Positions 1 through 9,600 of a stretch of DNA of 22,401 bases are shown here, piece after piece; position 1 is the first letter of the stretch, and the number at the start of each line of letters is the position of its first letter. Below the pieces are notes generated by a model. The model searched no databases, was not told the DNA's origin, and saw only the letters and a program-made list of their open reading frames with translations. Source of the DNA: Krumholzibacterium sp965370495 (lineage in GTDB: Bacteria; Krumholzibacteriota; Krumholzibacteriia; Krumholzibacteriales; Krumholzibacteriaceae); the NCBI GenBank assembly GCA_965370495.1, contig CBDUUV010000034.1, positions 1 through 22,401 on the forward strand, read 5' to 3'. Both the position numbers and the translations under genes were made by a program.

Positions 1-276
1 ATCAGGGTTGGTGTGATGGCAGGAGATATGATCCGCTGGGGATTCAGCTACCTGATCAATTTCCTGGCCTTTTTCTCGATGAACCTGGCGATATTCAACC
101 TGTTGCCGATTCTTCCGTTTGATGGGGGGCATTTCGTTATTTTTATGTTTGAAGGATTAACAGGGATCAAACCCAGCGCGAGGATTCAGAATCTAATGGC
201 TCAGGCGGGGTTTTTCGTATTGATCGCACTGATGGTATTTATTCTATTCCTGGATTTGTTCAATCTTATCAGGTAG
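1..276 (+). CDS. rseP: RseP-type site-2 zinc metalloprotease, C-terminal part (5' end outside window)
   Basis: The reading frame is open from the first base of the window and ends at TAG 274-276, so only about 91 C-terminal residues are present. They contain the second half of the M50 active site, NLLPILPFDGGH, in which the Asp of the LPxxPxDGGH motif is the third zinc ligand. A final transmembrane helix follows (AGFFVLIALMVFILFL). RseP-family proteases cut membrane proteins inside the bilayer, classically anti-sigma factors and leftover signal peptides. The N-terminal HExxH half and PDZ domains lie upstream of the window. An rseP gene just ahead of an Omp85 gene resembles the enterobacterial rseP-bamA order, except that a small convergent gene lies between them here. 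The family call is firm. The specific substrate is unknown. Confidence 0.85.
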   Translation: MRVGVMAGDMIRWGFSYLINFLAFFSMNLAIFNLLPILPFDGGHFVIFMFEGLTGIKPSARIQNLMAQAGFFVLIALMVFILFLDLFNLIR

Positions 277-636
277 CTACTCTTTTTCCCGCTCGAGGAG
301 TTTGTCGATCCTGCTGTAGACAATATGCCACCTCTCGGGGTCATTTTCCAGTTCGCTGAAGGCTCTAAGGACACTTTCCCTGTCGATATTCTTTTTAAGG
401 GCATCCCATTTTTTTGTGCTGTCGGACGGATTGTCTTGGAGATTTTTCTCCAATTCGTTTATTTTCATATAGAGTTCGACGATATATCGTTCGTCAGGTG
501 TGAGGGAATTGTCTTTGTCGGCTATAGTACCATCTGGTTGGCCGCATCCCTGAAGAAGTAACAGGAAGAAAACCGGCAGAAAAGCCGGGATGACATGGAA
601 AGATATCCTTCCTGATGTTGCTAGCGTGTTCGTCAT
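277..636 (-). CDS. Small putative lipoprotein with a helical, charged C-terminal domain
   Basis: This 119-residue protein is not assigned to a named family. From ATG 636 it has a short polar N terminus, a hydrophobic stretch (residues 15-28) and a lipobox-like LLLQGC with the candidate lipidated Cys at residue 31. Gln at -2 is not ideal. The remainder is highly charged and probably helical, with a likely coiled coil around YMKINELEKNLQ. The frame could start further upstream at 741, but that would put about 35 non-hydrophobic residues before the signal sequence, so 636 is preferred. No clear Shine-Dalgarno is visible for 636. Its stop codon directly abuts the stop codon of the convergent rseP gene (276/277), and it diverges from tamA. 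A periplasm-facing membrane anchor is likely. Function is unknown. Confidence 0.6.
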   Translation of the reverse strand: MTNTLATSGRISFHVIPAFLPVFFLLLLQGCGQPDGTIADKDNSLTPDERYIVELYMKINELEKNLQDNPSDSTKKWDALKKNIDRESVLRAFSELENDPERWHIVYSRIDKLLEREKE

Positions 637-719
637 TCGATAATATGGGGGTGAGGGTCTTTGCCTGAGTTCCCCATGGTTATTATTCAAGTCATTGTGG
701 CGCCACCTGACGAATCTAC

Positions 720-2672
720 ATGCATAACGAAGAGTTGTCAATTGCTATGGTAGCAGGATCTAAAAAACAGGCTGTTGGAACCTTCCTCATGATAATGACC
801 CTTGTTGGTGTAATTTTGGGATCTTCATCAGGAATATCGGCAGACGATTTCGGCCTGGATCTCCCTTATGTAAAAAATATCGTGATTCTTGGAAACGTGA
901 GCTTCGACGATAATGTTCTCAAGAAGAGAATGCGGACACGAGAATCCCGTTACTACAATATATTCAGAAAACCGGTGTTCCGCAGGGATTTTATAAGGCG
1001 GGACCTGGAAGCTATAAATACGTTTTATCATAAAAACGGGTTTTTTGATGTCCGGGTCATGCTCGATGAGATACAGAGGAATGAGAAAAAGAATTACGTT
1101 GTAATCAGGATAATGATCAACGAAGGTGTCCGGACGATTGTGCGTAGCTTGAAGTTTTCCAGGCAGACACTGGTCGATAAAAGCGAACTTGAAAAAAGTC
1201 TACGGCTTAAAAAAGGGATGCCATATAATCCAAACCTTGTTGAATCAGACAGGTATACACTTTTTGGCAAATTCTTTGAGAAGGGGTATCTCGACGCGAA
1301 GATTGTCTGTAATACACTGATTGATTCCACGAATGTTGATATTTTCTGGGAGATAACTCCTGGAAAAGCGATAAAGGTCTCGAGAATTTCCGTTTCAGGC
1401 AACAGCAAGGTAAAGGAAAGTCTTATTCGAAGGGAATTAAAAATCGGTTCCGGAGAGTACTTTCAGCTGAGAAAAATAATCGAGAGCAAACAAAACCTGT
1501 ATGACACTGGTTGTTTCAGTTCGGTCGAGATCGAGCCCACGAAACTTGATGTAGAAAATAAGAGAGTCGATTTGAAACTTCAGGTTCGGGAAAGGAAGAT
1601 GGGTTACCTGGAAGTGGGGTTAGGTGCAGGTAATGTCCATGCAAACCGGACTTTCGCTGAATGGGGGCAAAGAAATCTGCTTGGACGTGGGTACGCACTC
1701 GATATCAAGACATCATTTACTTTTCGACTGTTTGAGGATGAGCGGTATTCGTTGTCAAACATGACTTTGAAGAATGAATATGAACGCCATGAAGGTGAAC
1801 TCCGTTTTCCACATATCTTTTCGACATGGAATACATTTTCAATTGGAGCTTATTATGAACGGGATGCCACGGTAGAACCGGCAGTAGTTGAAGCTGTCAG
1901 TTTTAACGGCACGTTGTCGCGCAGGATTTCCAGACAGACTTCTCTGCTATTCGGGTATGGTTATGAACTGATAAAGAGGCTGGGAATCGAAGATGAGAAG
2001 GAAAGATCTCGTCGTCGTTTCTTTGACTTTACGTTTCGAAGGGATACAAGGGATTTCTATTTCAATCCCAGGCAGGGAAAATTTATTGCTGTCGAGGCCC
2101 GTTATGCAGGAGGGCTAATTGGTGGAGAGGACCATTATTATTCGGTAATTCCTTCTTTCCAGAATTACAGAAGACTGTCAAGGGAAACAGTATTTGCTTA
2201 CAGGGTGAGGGGTGGATATGCAAAAGCCTTTGGGGACAGCAAGGAGGAGGGGCTCCCAATTGAAAGCCGGTTTTTTCTGGGTGGCGGCAATTCCGTGAGA
2301 GGGTATGAGGAAAACTCGCTTGGACCTCTGGGAAGTTCTGGAGAAGTAAAGGGAGGTAGCGTGATGCTGCTTGCCAACCTGGAACTTAGATTTCCCCTTC
2401 CGTTTATCGGGAAACACAATTTTGGTGGAGCGCTTTTTCTGGATGGCGGAAATGTGTGGGAGAGTATTGCACAGATTAAACCTGATAATTTCTTTTTTTC
2501 CAAAGACAGGGATGACATCACAAGACGAGATTTCAGATACAGTGCGGGATTCGGGCTCAGGTATTACACCCCCGTTGGCCCGATCAGGCTCGATGCAGGT
2601 TTCCCGATGAAAAGATCATTTGATATCGATTATGATTACTGGATTCATATAAGCCTGGGCCAGATATTCTGA
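720..2672 (+). CDS. tamA: TamA-like Omp85 outer-membrane assembly protein (three POTRA domains plus barrel)
   Basis: This 650-residue Omp85 protein would insert or help translocate outer-membrane proteins together with the TamB protein encoded next to it. A signal peptide lies at about residues 20-42, with cleavage probably after GISA. Three POTRA-like repeats follow at roughly 48-138, 139-219 and 220-295; the second and third open with VRSLKF and VSRISVSGN. The barrel covers about 296-650. It includes the DTRDFYFNPRQGKF strand signature, the loop-6 motif LGGGNSVRGYEE (R527-G528-Y529), and a C-terminal strand ending in Phe. Three POTRAs fit TamA better than BamA, which usually has five, and the tamB neighbour 18 bases downstream supports this. 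The position after rseP would fit BamA, so a BamA-like role remains possible. The start is uncertain: neither ATG 720 nor ATG 747 has a strong ribosome site, and both retain the signal peptide. Confidence 0.88.
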   Translation: MHNEELSIAMVAGSKKQAVGTFLMIMTLVGVILGSSSGISADDFGLDLPYVKNIVILGNVSFDDNVLKKRMRTRESRYYNIFRKPVFRRDFIRRDLEAINTFYHKNGFFDVRVMLDEIQRNEKKNYVVIRIMINEGVRTIVRSLKFSRQTLVDKSELEKSLRLKKGMPYNPNLVESDRYTLFGKFFEKGYLDAKIVCNTLIDSTNVDIFWEITPGKAIKVSRISVSGNSKVKESLIRRELKIGSGEYFQLRKIIESKQNLYDTGCFSSVEIEPTKLDVENKRVDLKLQVRERKMGYLEVGLGAGNVHANRTFAEWGQRNLLGRGYALDIKTSFTFRLFEDERYSLSNMTLKNEYERHEGELRFPHIFSTWNTFSIGAYYERDATVEPAVVEAVSFNGTLSRRISRQTSLLFGYGYELIKRLGIEDEKERSRRRFFDFTFRRDTRDFYFNPRQGKFIAVEARYAGGLIGGEDHYYSVIPSFQNYRRLSRETVFAYRVRGGYAKAFGDSKEEGLPIESRFFLGGGNSVRGYEENSLGPLGSSGEVKGGSVMLLANLELRFPLPFIGKHNFGGALFLDGGNVWESIAQIKPDNFFFSKDRDDITRRDFRYSAGFGLRYYTPVGPIRLDAGFPMKRSFDIDYDYWIHISLGQIF

Positions 2673-2690
2673 TGCAGGAGTGAAAAGAAG

Positions 2691-5600
2691 TTGGTAAAAA
2701 GGATATTAAAATCCAAGGTAACTTCCTGGATATCGCTGATTATCGGGTTGCTCGCAACAGCGATTATCTTCATGGCCATCCTTTTTCATACCGACTATTT
2801 TGCGAATAGAACGGGTGGAATGTTTTCCCGTTTCCTGTTCGGTGGCACCGGATTTTCACTGGAATTCAAAAAGATTGCCGGTAATCCTCTCGATAATATA
2901 AGAATAGAGAAACTTCGAATCAGGTATACCGGGGTTGACTATTCTTTCGATGTTCTGCGTGTCGAAGAAATCAAATGCAAATTCGATTTGAGATCATTGT
3001 TTTCAAATAATCCGGTTATTTATAGTATTGAGCTTCAGGACCCGCATGTGTGGATGAAACCAGACAGTTCAGGTATGCTTATCATTCCATTTTCAGGGGA
3101 AAAAGGTGGTGGGCGGCTTCAAAGATTCGATATAGAGAAATTTCTGATAAAGGATGGACAGGTTATTTATCAGGGGGAAGCCGGGGCAGACGCTGTAAAA
3201 GAATTGAATATGGAAGGCCGGCTGAAGTCTGATGGAAGACAGGTCTTTGTTGAACTCACGTCCGGAAGTGGGGAAGAGATCAGGCGTAAACTGTTTTTCA
3301 GGAATATCAGGGGAACGATCCGGCGTATTCCCAGGGGGAGTGGTTACGGTGTGGGTCCGCAAACCGGTGAAAGGATAGTTTTAGAAGACCTTTTTGTCGA
3401 ACTGGATGAATCGATATTGCTGCTGAACGGTACGATAAATCCGGATTCGGTCTTTTTCGATTTAAATATTGTTGCGGAACCGTTCAATGTTGAAGAAATC
3501 GCAGGACTGATTGGTATTGAAGGCTCATACTTTGGAGAATTGCAGGGTGTTGTCGCTGTAAAAGGTATACTTGGTGATATTGAGATAAGGGGGATGCTGA
3601 ACGGGATATTTTCCGGATATGCTCTCGACGGGTTCAAAATACATATGGAATGGAAGAGGCCTGTTTTGAAACTTGTCAGGGGGCAGGGAAGGTTTAATGG
3701 TTCCCTGGTTGATGGCACAGGAGAGTTGTCCCTGAAAGATACGGGAAGAGTAGACCTCGATCTGGTCGTTGAAGATCTCGACCTGTCCTCCGGATTTATT
3801 CGTAATAATAATATACCCGAAAGCCTGTTCAATGGGCGTTTGGGGCTAACATATGATTTTCAGTCTGAAGAATTTCAATTCAACATGGATCTCGATAAAG
3901 GTCAATTAAGAAAGGTTCCCTTTGAAAAAGCGATTGTAAACGGTTCATACAGGGCTGATACACTTTTCATCGACAGGTTGAACATGGTGGCATCGACCCA
4001 CTCTGTAGAAGCCCGGGGGGTAATATCCAGCAAAGGTGAGATGCGCTTTTATATCGACCTGGCCTGCTCAAAGGAGGATACGCTTTTCCCGTATTTCGGG
4101 ATCGAGAATTACCGGGCAGATGTAATACTAAACGGTATATGGGAGGGTGATTTCGAAAATTGGGTGCTGCGGGCCAGCGGCGATTGTTCTGATTTTCTGT
4201 ACAAAGGCGCTAATATACCTGCAGGTAAGATCAAATTTGCTTTGAAGAAGGAGGATCTGTTCCAGTTCTTTCTTGATCTTCAGGGAGACAGTTGCCTTGT
4301 TGGTCCTTTTGATTTTTCCGGGATAGATCTTTCGCTTGAATATGCTAACGGTGTAACAAGTATCAACAGGTTATTTCTTGAGAGATCCGGATTATTTGTT
4401 GAAATGCGGGCTGATGTTGCAAGAAGCATAGACAGAACAGAGATAGTTTTCAAAGATGTGGTGATTGACGCGCTTGAAGAAAAATGGGTCAGCAACGGCA
4501 ATTTCAGTGTATATATAAATGATTCCAAAGTTATATTTGATGACATGCAACTCCATTCCAGACTTGGCGCATTTTTCATGGATTGTGTCATCGATAAAAG
4601 AAACAATGAGATAGATGGTGTTTTTGCATTTGACCGCCTGGGCCTGTCATTATGTAATGCCAGCGGTTTCATGCGCAAACCGGTGGCTGGCAGGGCGAGA
4701 GGCAAGTTGATTTGCAGCGGATCGCTGGACGACCCGTCTTTCAAACTTGATCTGGCGATAGGACAGAGTCTCTTTGACAGCCTGGCAGTCGATTCCCTGG
4801 TACTGCTCGCGGAGTATTCGAATAATCTTATCAGGATAGATACTTTCGTGATCAAGTCTCCCGAAGGGAAGCTGAGTCTCGGTGGAAAGATCGAAGGAAC
4901 AGACCCGAAGACTCTGTATCACGATAAAGAACAAGCCTTGAAATGTGTTGCTGTTGATCTCGATGTTGAATGTACGGATCTTTCACTGAGCCCCATATTA
5001 TCTTTAATAAAAGGATCCCCTTTTTCAGAAGGAAATTTTACGGGTACGGTCTCTCTCAGGGATTCACTTGCTCATCCGCTTCTTGGGATCGAAGGAAAGA
5101 TCGAAGGCCTTTCGTCCGGTAACCTGAAGATTCCGGTCATACAACTATCCGCAGATGTTGACAGTATGATGATATCGGTAGAAGGCAGGATAGAGGTTGC
5201 GCCCGGGCTCACCGGTCGTTTTAACGGGGATGTGCCTCTTGAATCCAGAGACTGGTTCTATTCGATTGCGCTTGATGAAGCACTTTCTCTTGAACTGCAT
5301 CTGCCGGAAGGAGATTTATCCTGCATCACGGAAATAACAGAATTTGTTGCGGAGGCGGAAGGGCTCTTTTCCATGGGGTTTTCAGTGACGGGAACGGTTT
5401 CGGACCCGATGATCCGGGGAGAAATCGTACTTGACGACGCTGGTTTTCGTATGGCGGGTATGGAAGAGAGGTTCAGGGGGGTCAGAGGCAGGGTCATACT
5501 TGAAGATACACTTATTACTGTTGTCGAATTAGAGGGGCGGGAGGGCCGCGATGGGAGTTTCGATTGCAGTGGCACGATTAATCTTGAAGGATGGAAACCT

Positions 5601-6599
5601 CGAAAATATGACTTGAAGCTGGAACTTGACAAGTTCCAGCTTGTGAGCATCCCTGATGTGATGGCGATTGTCAGTGGTGACCTGAAGATAGGAACCGCGA
5701 CAGAGGGGGAGAGGAAGATTCCTGATGTAACAGGGAACCTTGTTGTAAACAGGGCTGAGATCTATATAGATTTTGGTGATTTCGCTTCGGCGAAAAGTAG
5801 TGGTTCTCTGGAACCACCATCATGGCTCGCGGCGGTCGATATCGAAGTAAAAGGTAATACATCCCTGAAAACACCGGATGCGAATGTTGAGATGCGGGGA
5901 GATATTACGGTTCATCATGATCAGAAAGGAACATATCTCAGGGGAAGGCTTGATCTGGTCAGGGGATGGTATAATGTCTACAACAACAAGTTCAGAGTGG
6001 CGTCGGGACGTCTTCAGTTCCAACGCGCAGGGAGTTTCAGGCCGGTTATTGATGTTGATGCGGAGACGTTTGATCCCGAAGGAAGGAAGATATATCTGTC
6101 CCTGGCCTGGCACCAGGATGATATCGAGCCAAGGATATCCCTCCATCACGAGGATCCCGGGTACAGCGAGACAGATATATGGAAGATGCTCGGAGGAGGT
6201 ATGGTCGGAAACACTGAGAGTGCTGGAACAAGCTGGGATGCGATGAACACGGCTCAGAACCTCGCCGCAAATTATTTAGAGAGGATGCTTAACCTGCACA
6301 TGCAGGGGATTACGATCGAACTCGATACCAGCAGGGGGTCGAGTAACATAGCCAGTGGGTTTGAGCCGGAGGAAACAATCGTGGCCATAGGCAAGCACCT
6401 TTCTGAAGGATTGTATGTTAAATACAAACAGGGCCTTTCTATATCAACTGCCCGCCATTTTGAGGTCGAGTACAGGATCAGCAGATTATTTCTCATCCGC
6501 TCAGAGGTTATCATGTTTTCAGAGAAAATTTTACCTGGAAGAAGCAGGAGAAGCAGTGATGAGATCAATGTTGATTTCAAGGTACGGTGGGAGTTCTGA
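2691..6599 (+). CDS. tamB: TamB-type inner-membrane-anchored translocation and assembly protein
   Basis: This protein has 1302 residues, close to the E. coli TamB length of about 1260. A single N-terminal transmembrane segment (about residues 12-33) anchors it in the inner membrane. A long repetitive beta-rich periplasmic body (AsmA/TamB-like, alternating short strands with many Gly/Asp turns) spans to about residue 950. The conserved TamB C-terminal domain (DUF490) covers roughly 960-1302, including VTGNLVVNRAEIYI, FRPVIDVDAETFDPEG and YSETDIWKMLGGG, and the chain ends with Phe. Such proteins are thought to span the periplasm as a hydrophobic groove, guiding lipids or nascent outer-membrane proteins to TamA. 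The start is TTG 2691, supported by AGGAG at 2676-2680 and by the immediate onset of the basic region before the anchor. It lies 18 bases after tamA, so the two are very probably cotranscribed. Confidence 0.9.
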   Translation: MVKRILKSKVTSWISLIIGLLATAIIFMAILFHTDYFANRTGGMFSRFLFGGTGFSLEFKKIAGNPLDNIRIEKLRIRYTGVDYSFDVLRVEEIKCKFDLRSLFSNNPVIYSIELQDPHVWMKPDSSGMLIIPFSGEKGGGRLQRFDIEKFLIKDGQVIYQGEAGADAVKELNMEGRLKSDGRQVFVELTSGSGEEIRRKLFFRNIRGTIRRIPRGSGYGVGPQTGERIVLEDLFVELDESILLLNGTINPDSVFFDLNIVAEPFNVEEIAGLIGIEGSYFGELQGVVAVKGILGDIEIRGMLNGIFSGYALDGFKIHMEWKRPVLKLVRGQGRFNGSLVDGTGELSLKDTGRVDLDLVVEDLDLSSGFIRNNNIPESLFNGRLGLTYDFQSEEFQFNMDLDKGQLRKVPFEKAIVNGSYRADTLFIDRLNMVASTHSVEARGVISSKGEMRFYIDLACSKEDTLFPYFGIENYRADVILNGIWEGDFENWVLRASGDCSDFLYKGANIPAGKIKFALKKEDLFQFFLDLQGDSCLVGPFDFSGIDLSLEYANGVTSINRLFLERSGLFVEMRADVARSIDRTEIVFKDVVIDALEEKWVSNGNFSVYINDSKVIFDDMQLHSRLGAFFMDCVIDKRNNEIDGVFAFDRLGLSLCNASGFMRKPVAGRARGKLICSGSLDDPSFKLDLAIGQSLFDSLAVDSLVLLAEYSNNLIRIDTFVIKSPEGKLSLGGKIEGTDPKTLYHDKEQALKCVAVDLDVECTDLSLSPILSLIKGSPFSEGNFTGTVSLRDSLAHPLLGIEGKIEGLSSGNLKIPVIQLSADVDSMMISVEGRIEVAPGLTGRFNGDVPLESRDWFYSIALDEALSLELHLPEGDLSCITEITEFVAEAEGLFSMGFSVTGTVSDPMIRGEIVLDDAGFRMAGMEERFRGVRGRVILEDTLITVVELEGREGRDGSFDCSGTINLEGWKPRKYDLKLELDKFQLVSIPDVMAIVSGDLKIGTATEGERKIPDVTGNLVVNRAEIYIDFGDFASAKSSGSLEPPSWLAAVDIEVKGNTSLKTPDANVEMRGDITVHHDQKGTYLRGRLDLVRGWYNVYNNKFRVASGRLQFQRAGSFRPVIDVDAETFDPEGRKIYLSLAWHQDDIEPRISLHHEDPGYSETDIWKMLGGGMVGNTESAGTSWDAMNTAQNLAANYLERMLNLHMQGITIELDTSRGSSNIASGFEPEETIVAIGKHLSEGLYVKYKQGLSISTARHFEVEYRISRLFLIRSEVIMFSEKILPGRSRRSSDEINVDFKVRWEF

Positions 6600-6655
6600 T
6601 CTTTTTCCTTGAAGTTCATAATCTTTCTGAACATCTTTCCAGTATGAGGAAGACA

Positions 6656-9600
6656 ATGGTCAGAATATCGATTACCGCCCTGGTCATTTTGCTGTTTATC
6701 TCACCGGTCTCACGTTCAGTCTGCAATGCGCAAGTTTTCTGGTTCGGTAAGAACAAGGTCCAGTACAAGGATTTTGAATGGCAGGTACTCAAGACACCTC
6801 ATTTCGATATTCATTTCAATAACGGATACAAAGACCTTGCCGGCCGGGCAGGAGTTATTCTCGAGTACGGGTATGGAAAACTTTCGGGAGATTTTGAGCA
6901 CAGTATTGCCTGGCGGATTCCCGTTATTCTGTACGGAACTCATTCTGATTTTCAACAGACAAACACGACCTGGGCTCTCCTGCCGGAAGGCGTCCAGGCT
7001 TTTGCCGAGCCAAACAGAAGAAGGATGGTCCTCCATTTCGGTGGTTCCAATATTGATTTCAGTCATACTGTGATCCACGAACTGGTTCATATCTTCCAGT
7101 TCGATATAATCTATGGAAATCTGCTCGGTTCGGCCTTATCCAGAACCTTTCTGTTCCGTATACCGCTCTGGTTTGCCGAAGGCATGGCAGAATACTATTC
7201 CACCGGAGGATTGGACGATGAGTGCGTGATGTTCATGCGCGATGCAACGGTTTTCGATTACTTGCCTTATAATCTCGACTATGCCGGTGGGTATATGAAT
7301 TACAAGGCAGGCCAGTCTGCAATAGCATACATAAATGATATGTACGGGCAGGGAAAAGTGATCGAGCTTATGGACCAGCTCAGGTATCAACGTTCTATGG
7401 CAAAGGCTCTGGAGACAACTATTGGTATCTCGGCGGAAGAGCTCACGCGTAAATGGAAAAAGACACTCAGGAAAGAGTACTGGCCCGTCTACGCCGACAA
7501 AAAAGAACCTGAAGATATCGGAAGGCAGGTCACGGACCATATCAAAAAACATCATTATATGAATTCAAAGCCGGTTTTTTCTCCTGATGGGGAATATATC
7601 GTATACTATTCCGACAGAAACGGCCTGGCCAGTATCTATTTAATGGATTCGATTACAGGAAAAAAGAAAAAGAAACTTCTCGTCGGGTCTACATCAAGCC
7701 AGTTTGAATATATCCGCACAAGGTTGTCGAGTCTGACCTGGAACCCTGAAGGGACTGCTATCGCTTTCGTAGCGAAGTCGGATGGTTCTGAAAAACTGTT
7801 TATCATGGAAATTCCTGGCGGTAGGATCATCGATGAGATAACCCTGCCCGTCGATTTCTTTTTCAACCCGGCGTGGTCACCGGATGGTAAAAGAATAGCG
7901 AATGTAGGAACTGTCAAGGGCCAGACGGACCTGTATATCTACAACCTGGAGAAGGAAAGGCTTCTGCAGGTAACAGACGACAAGGATGACGAAAAATTCC
8001 CGGCGTGGTTTCCTGATGGTAGAAGAATAGCCTATACCAGGTATCCACATTTGATAGTGCAGGCTTTGTTCAGTATTGACAGCACGGGGGTTGAAAGAAT
8101 CAGTAATATTGATTTCAGGGATAAAGGAAACCTTTTTTCAGTGACAGGCAATATATGGAGTATTGATATAGATTCCGGAGAAAAGAAACTTCTGTTTTCT
8201 ACACCAGGCAACGATGAATCGCCTTTGATAATATCTGGCGGAGAGGAGATCCTGTTTACATCCGATGAGACAGGTATCAGCAATCTGTATCGTGGCAGCC
8301 TGAAGATCGGAAGTTATCACCGCTTCACGGATGTGCTTGGTGGTTTGTTCAATCCTTCTATCTCTGAATCAAAGGATCGCCTGGTTTTTTCTGCTTTCAA
8401 CTCGGCCGGGTATGATCTCCCCATCATGGATAATTTCGAAGAGAAATCCAGCGTGTCAGATTCGACCGGAAGTCCAATAATGGCTGGATCTGAAGACCGG
8501 GAGTGGCCTCCTTTCGGTATCATAGATTCCGATGGATCCGTTGGTGATGGCTGGACGGGCGCCGTCAGGGAATCATATTCCGCTCAAGTTGCAATATCCG
8601 AAGAAACCTCAATAGAAGAAACTATCGATGTGTCTGGAAAAGTGGAAGTCGAGATAGCCGGAGGACACCAGCAGAGTGGTGATCTGCCCGGCATAAGATG
8701 GAAGATACCTGATAGGTTTCCCGATATAATAATAGAGGAGGATTCAAATAAAGATATCGATCAGGATTCTCTCGAAGTTCTTCGTGAACGCTTTCGGGAA
8801 AGAATCGGTAGCATCGAGCCGTATAAAATAAAGTTCTCTCCGGATTATATAGGAAATGGGATGGGCGTCTATTTTGCTACCGGTTTCGGGTTCGGATTGT
8901 CCAACCAGGTTGCCTTCAGCGATCTGCTTGGAGATCACCGTCTGTTCCTGGCGTTTAATCTGTACGGGTCTATAGAGGATAGTGATTTGATGTTATCGTA
9001 TTATTACGTCAAAAAGAGGATAGATTACTCGTTCGGGGTGTTCCAGTTCAAAAACTACATGAATTCAAGATTTTCATCTGTTGGTGAAACATTTCATAAT
9101 TATCGTTTTTTCGTCGAAAGAAACTATGGGGTTTTCGGTAATACCAGTTTCCCTTTTTCCACATTTACCAGGGCGGAACTGGAACTTCAGGCGTTTGTCA
9201 GTGAAAGAGAGTTCCTGGAGTGGGAGGAAGACGGGTATTCAGGATATTATCTGCCTTCGGGAGAAGTTTCCACGAAAAGATTATTGCAGCCCTCAATTTC
9301 ACTTGTGCATGATTCGGCTTACTATGGATTATTTGGCCCTGCCATTGGATCGCGATGGATGCTGAGTTTCTCACGGGCTCTTTCTCTAGGCAGCAGGGAT
9401 ATTTCAAGAACTACAGCTTTTGTGGATTACAGAAAATATATGCCGTTGTTCTTCAGGAACTACCTGGCGTTTAGAGCGGTAGCAAGCAGCAGTGATGGCG
9501 AAGATCGCAGATATTTCTTCCTCGGTGGACCAACAACGATGAGGGGGTACGATTATTTGCAGTTCCAGGGGTCCAGGATGATGCTGTTCAATCTCGAGTA

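Noticed and set aside
697..706. GTGGCGCCAC palindrome as an operator between the lipoprotein and tamA genes
   Set aside because: It is only 10 bases and no promoter elements could be placed around it, so it was not called.
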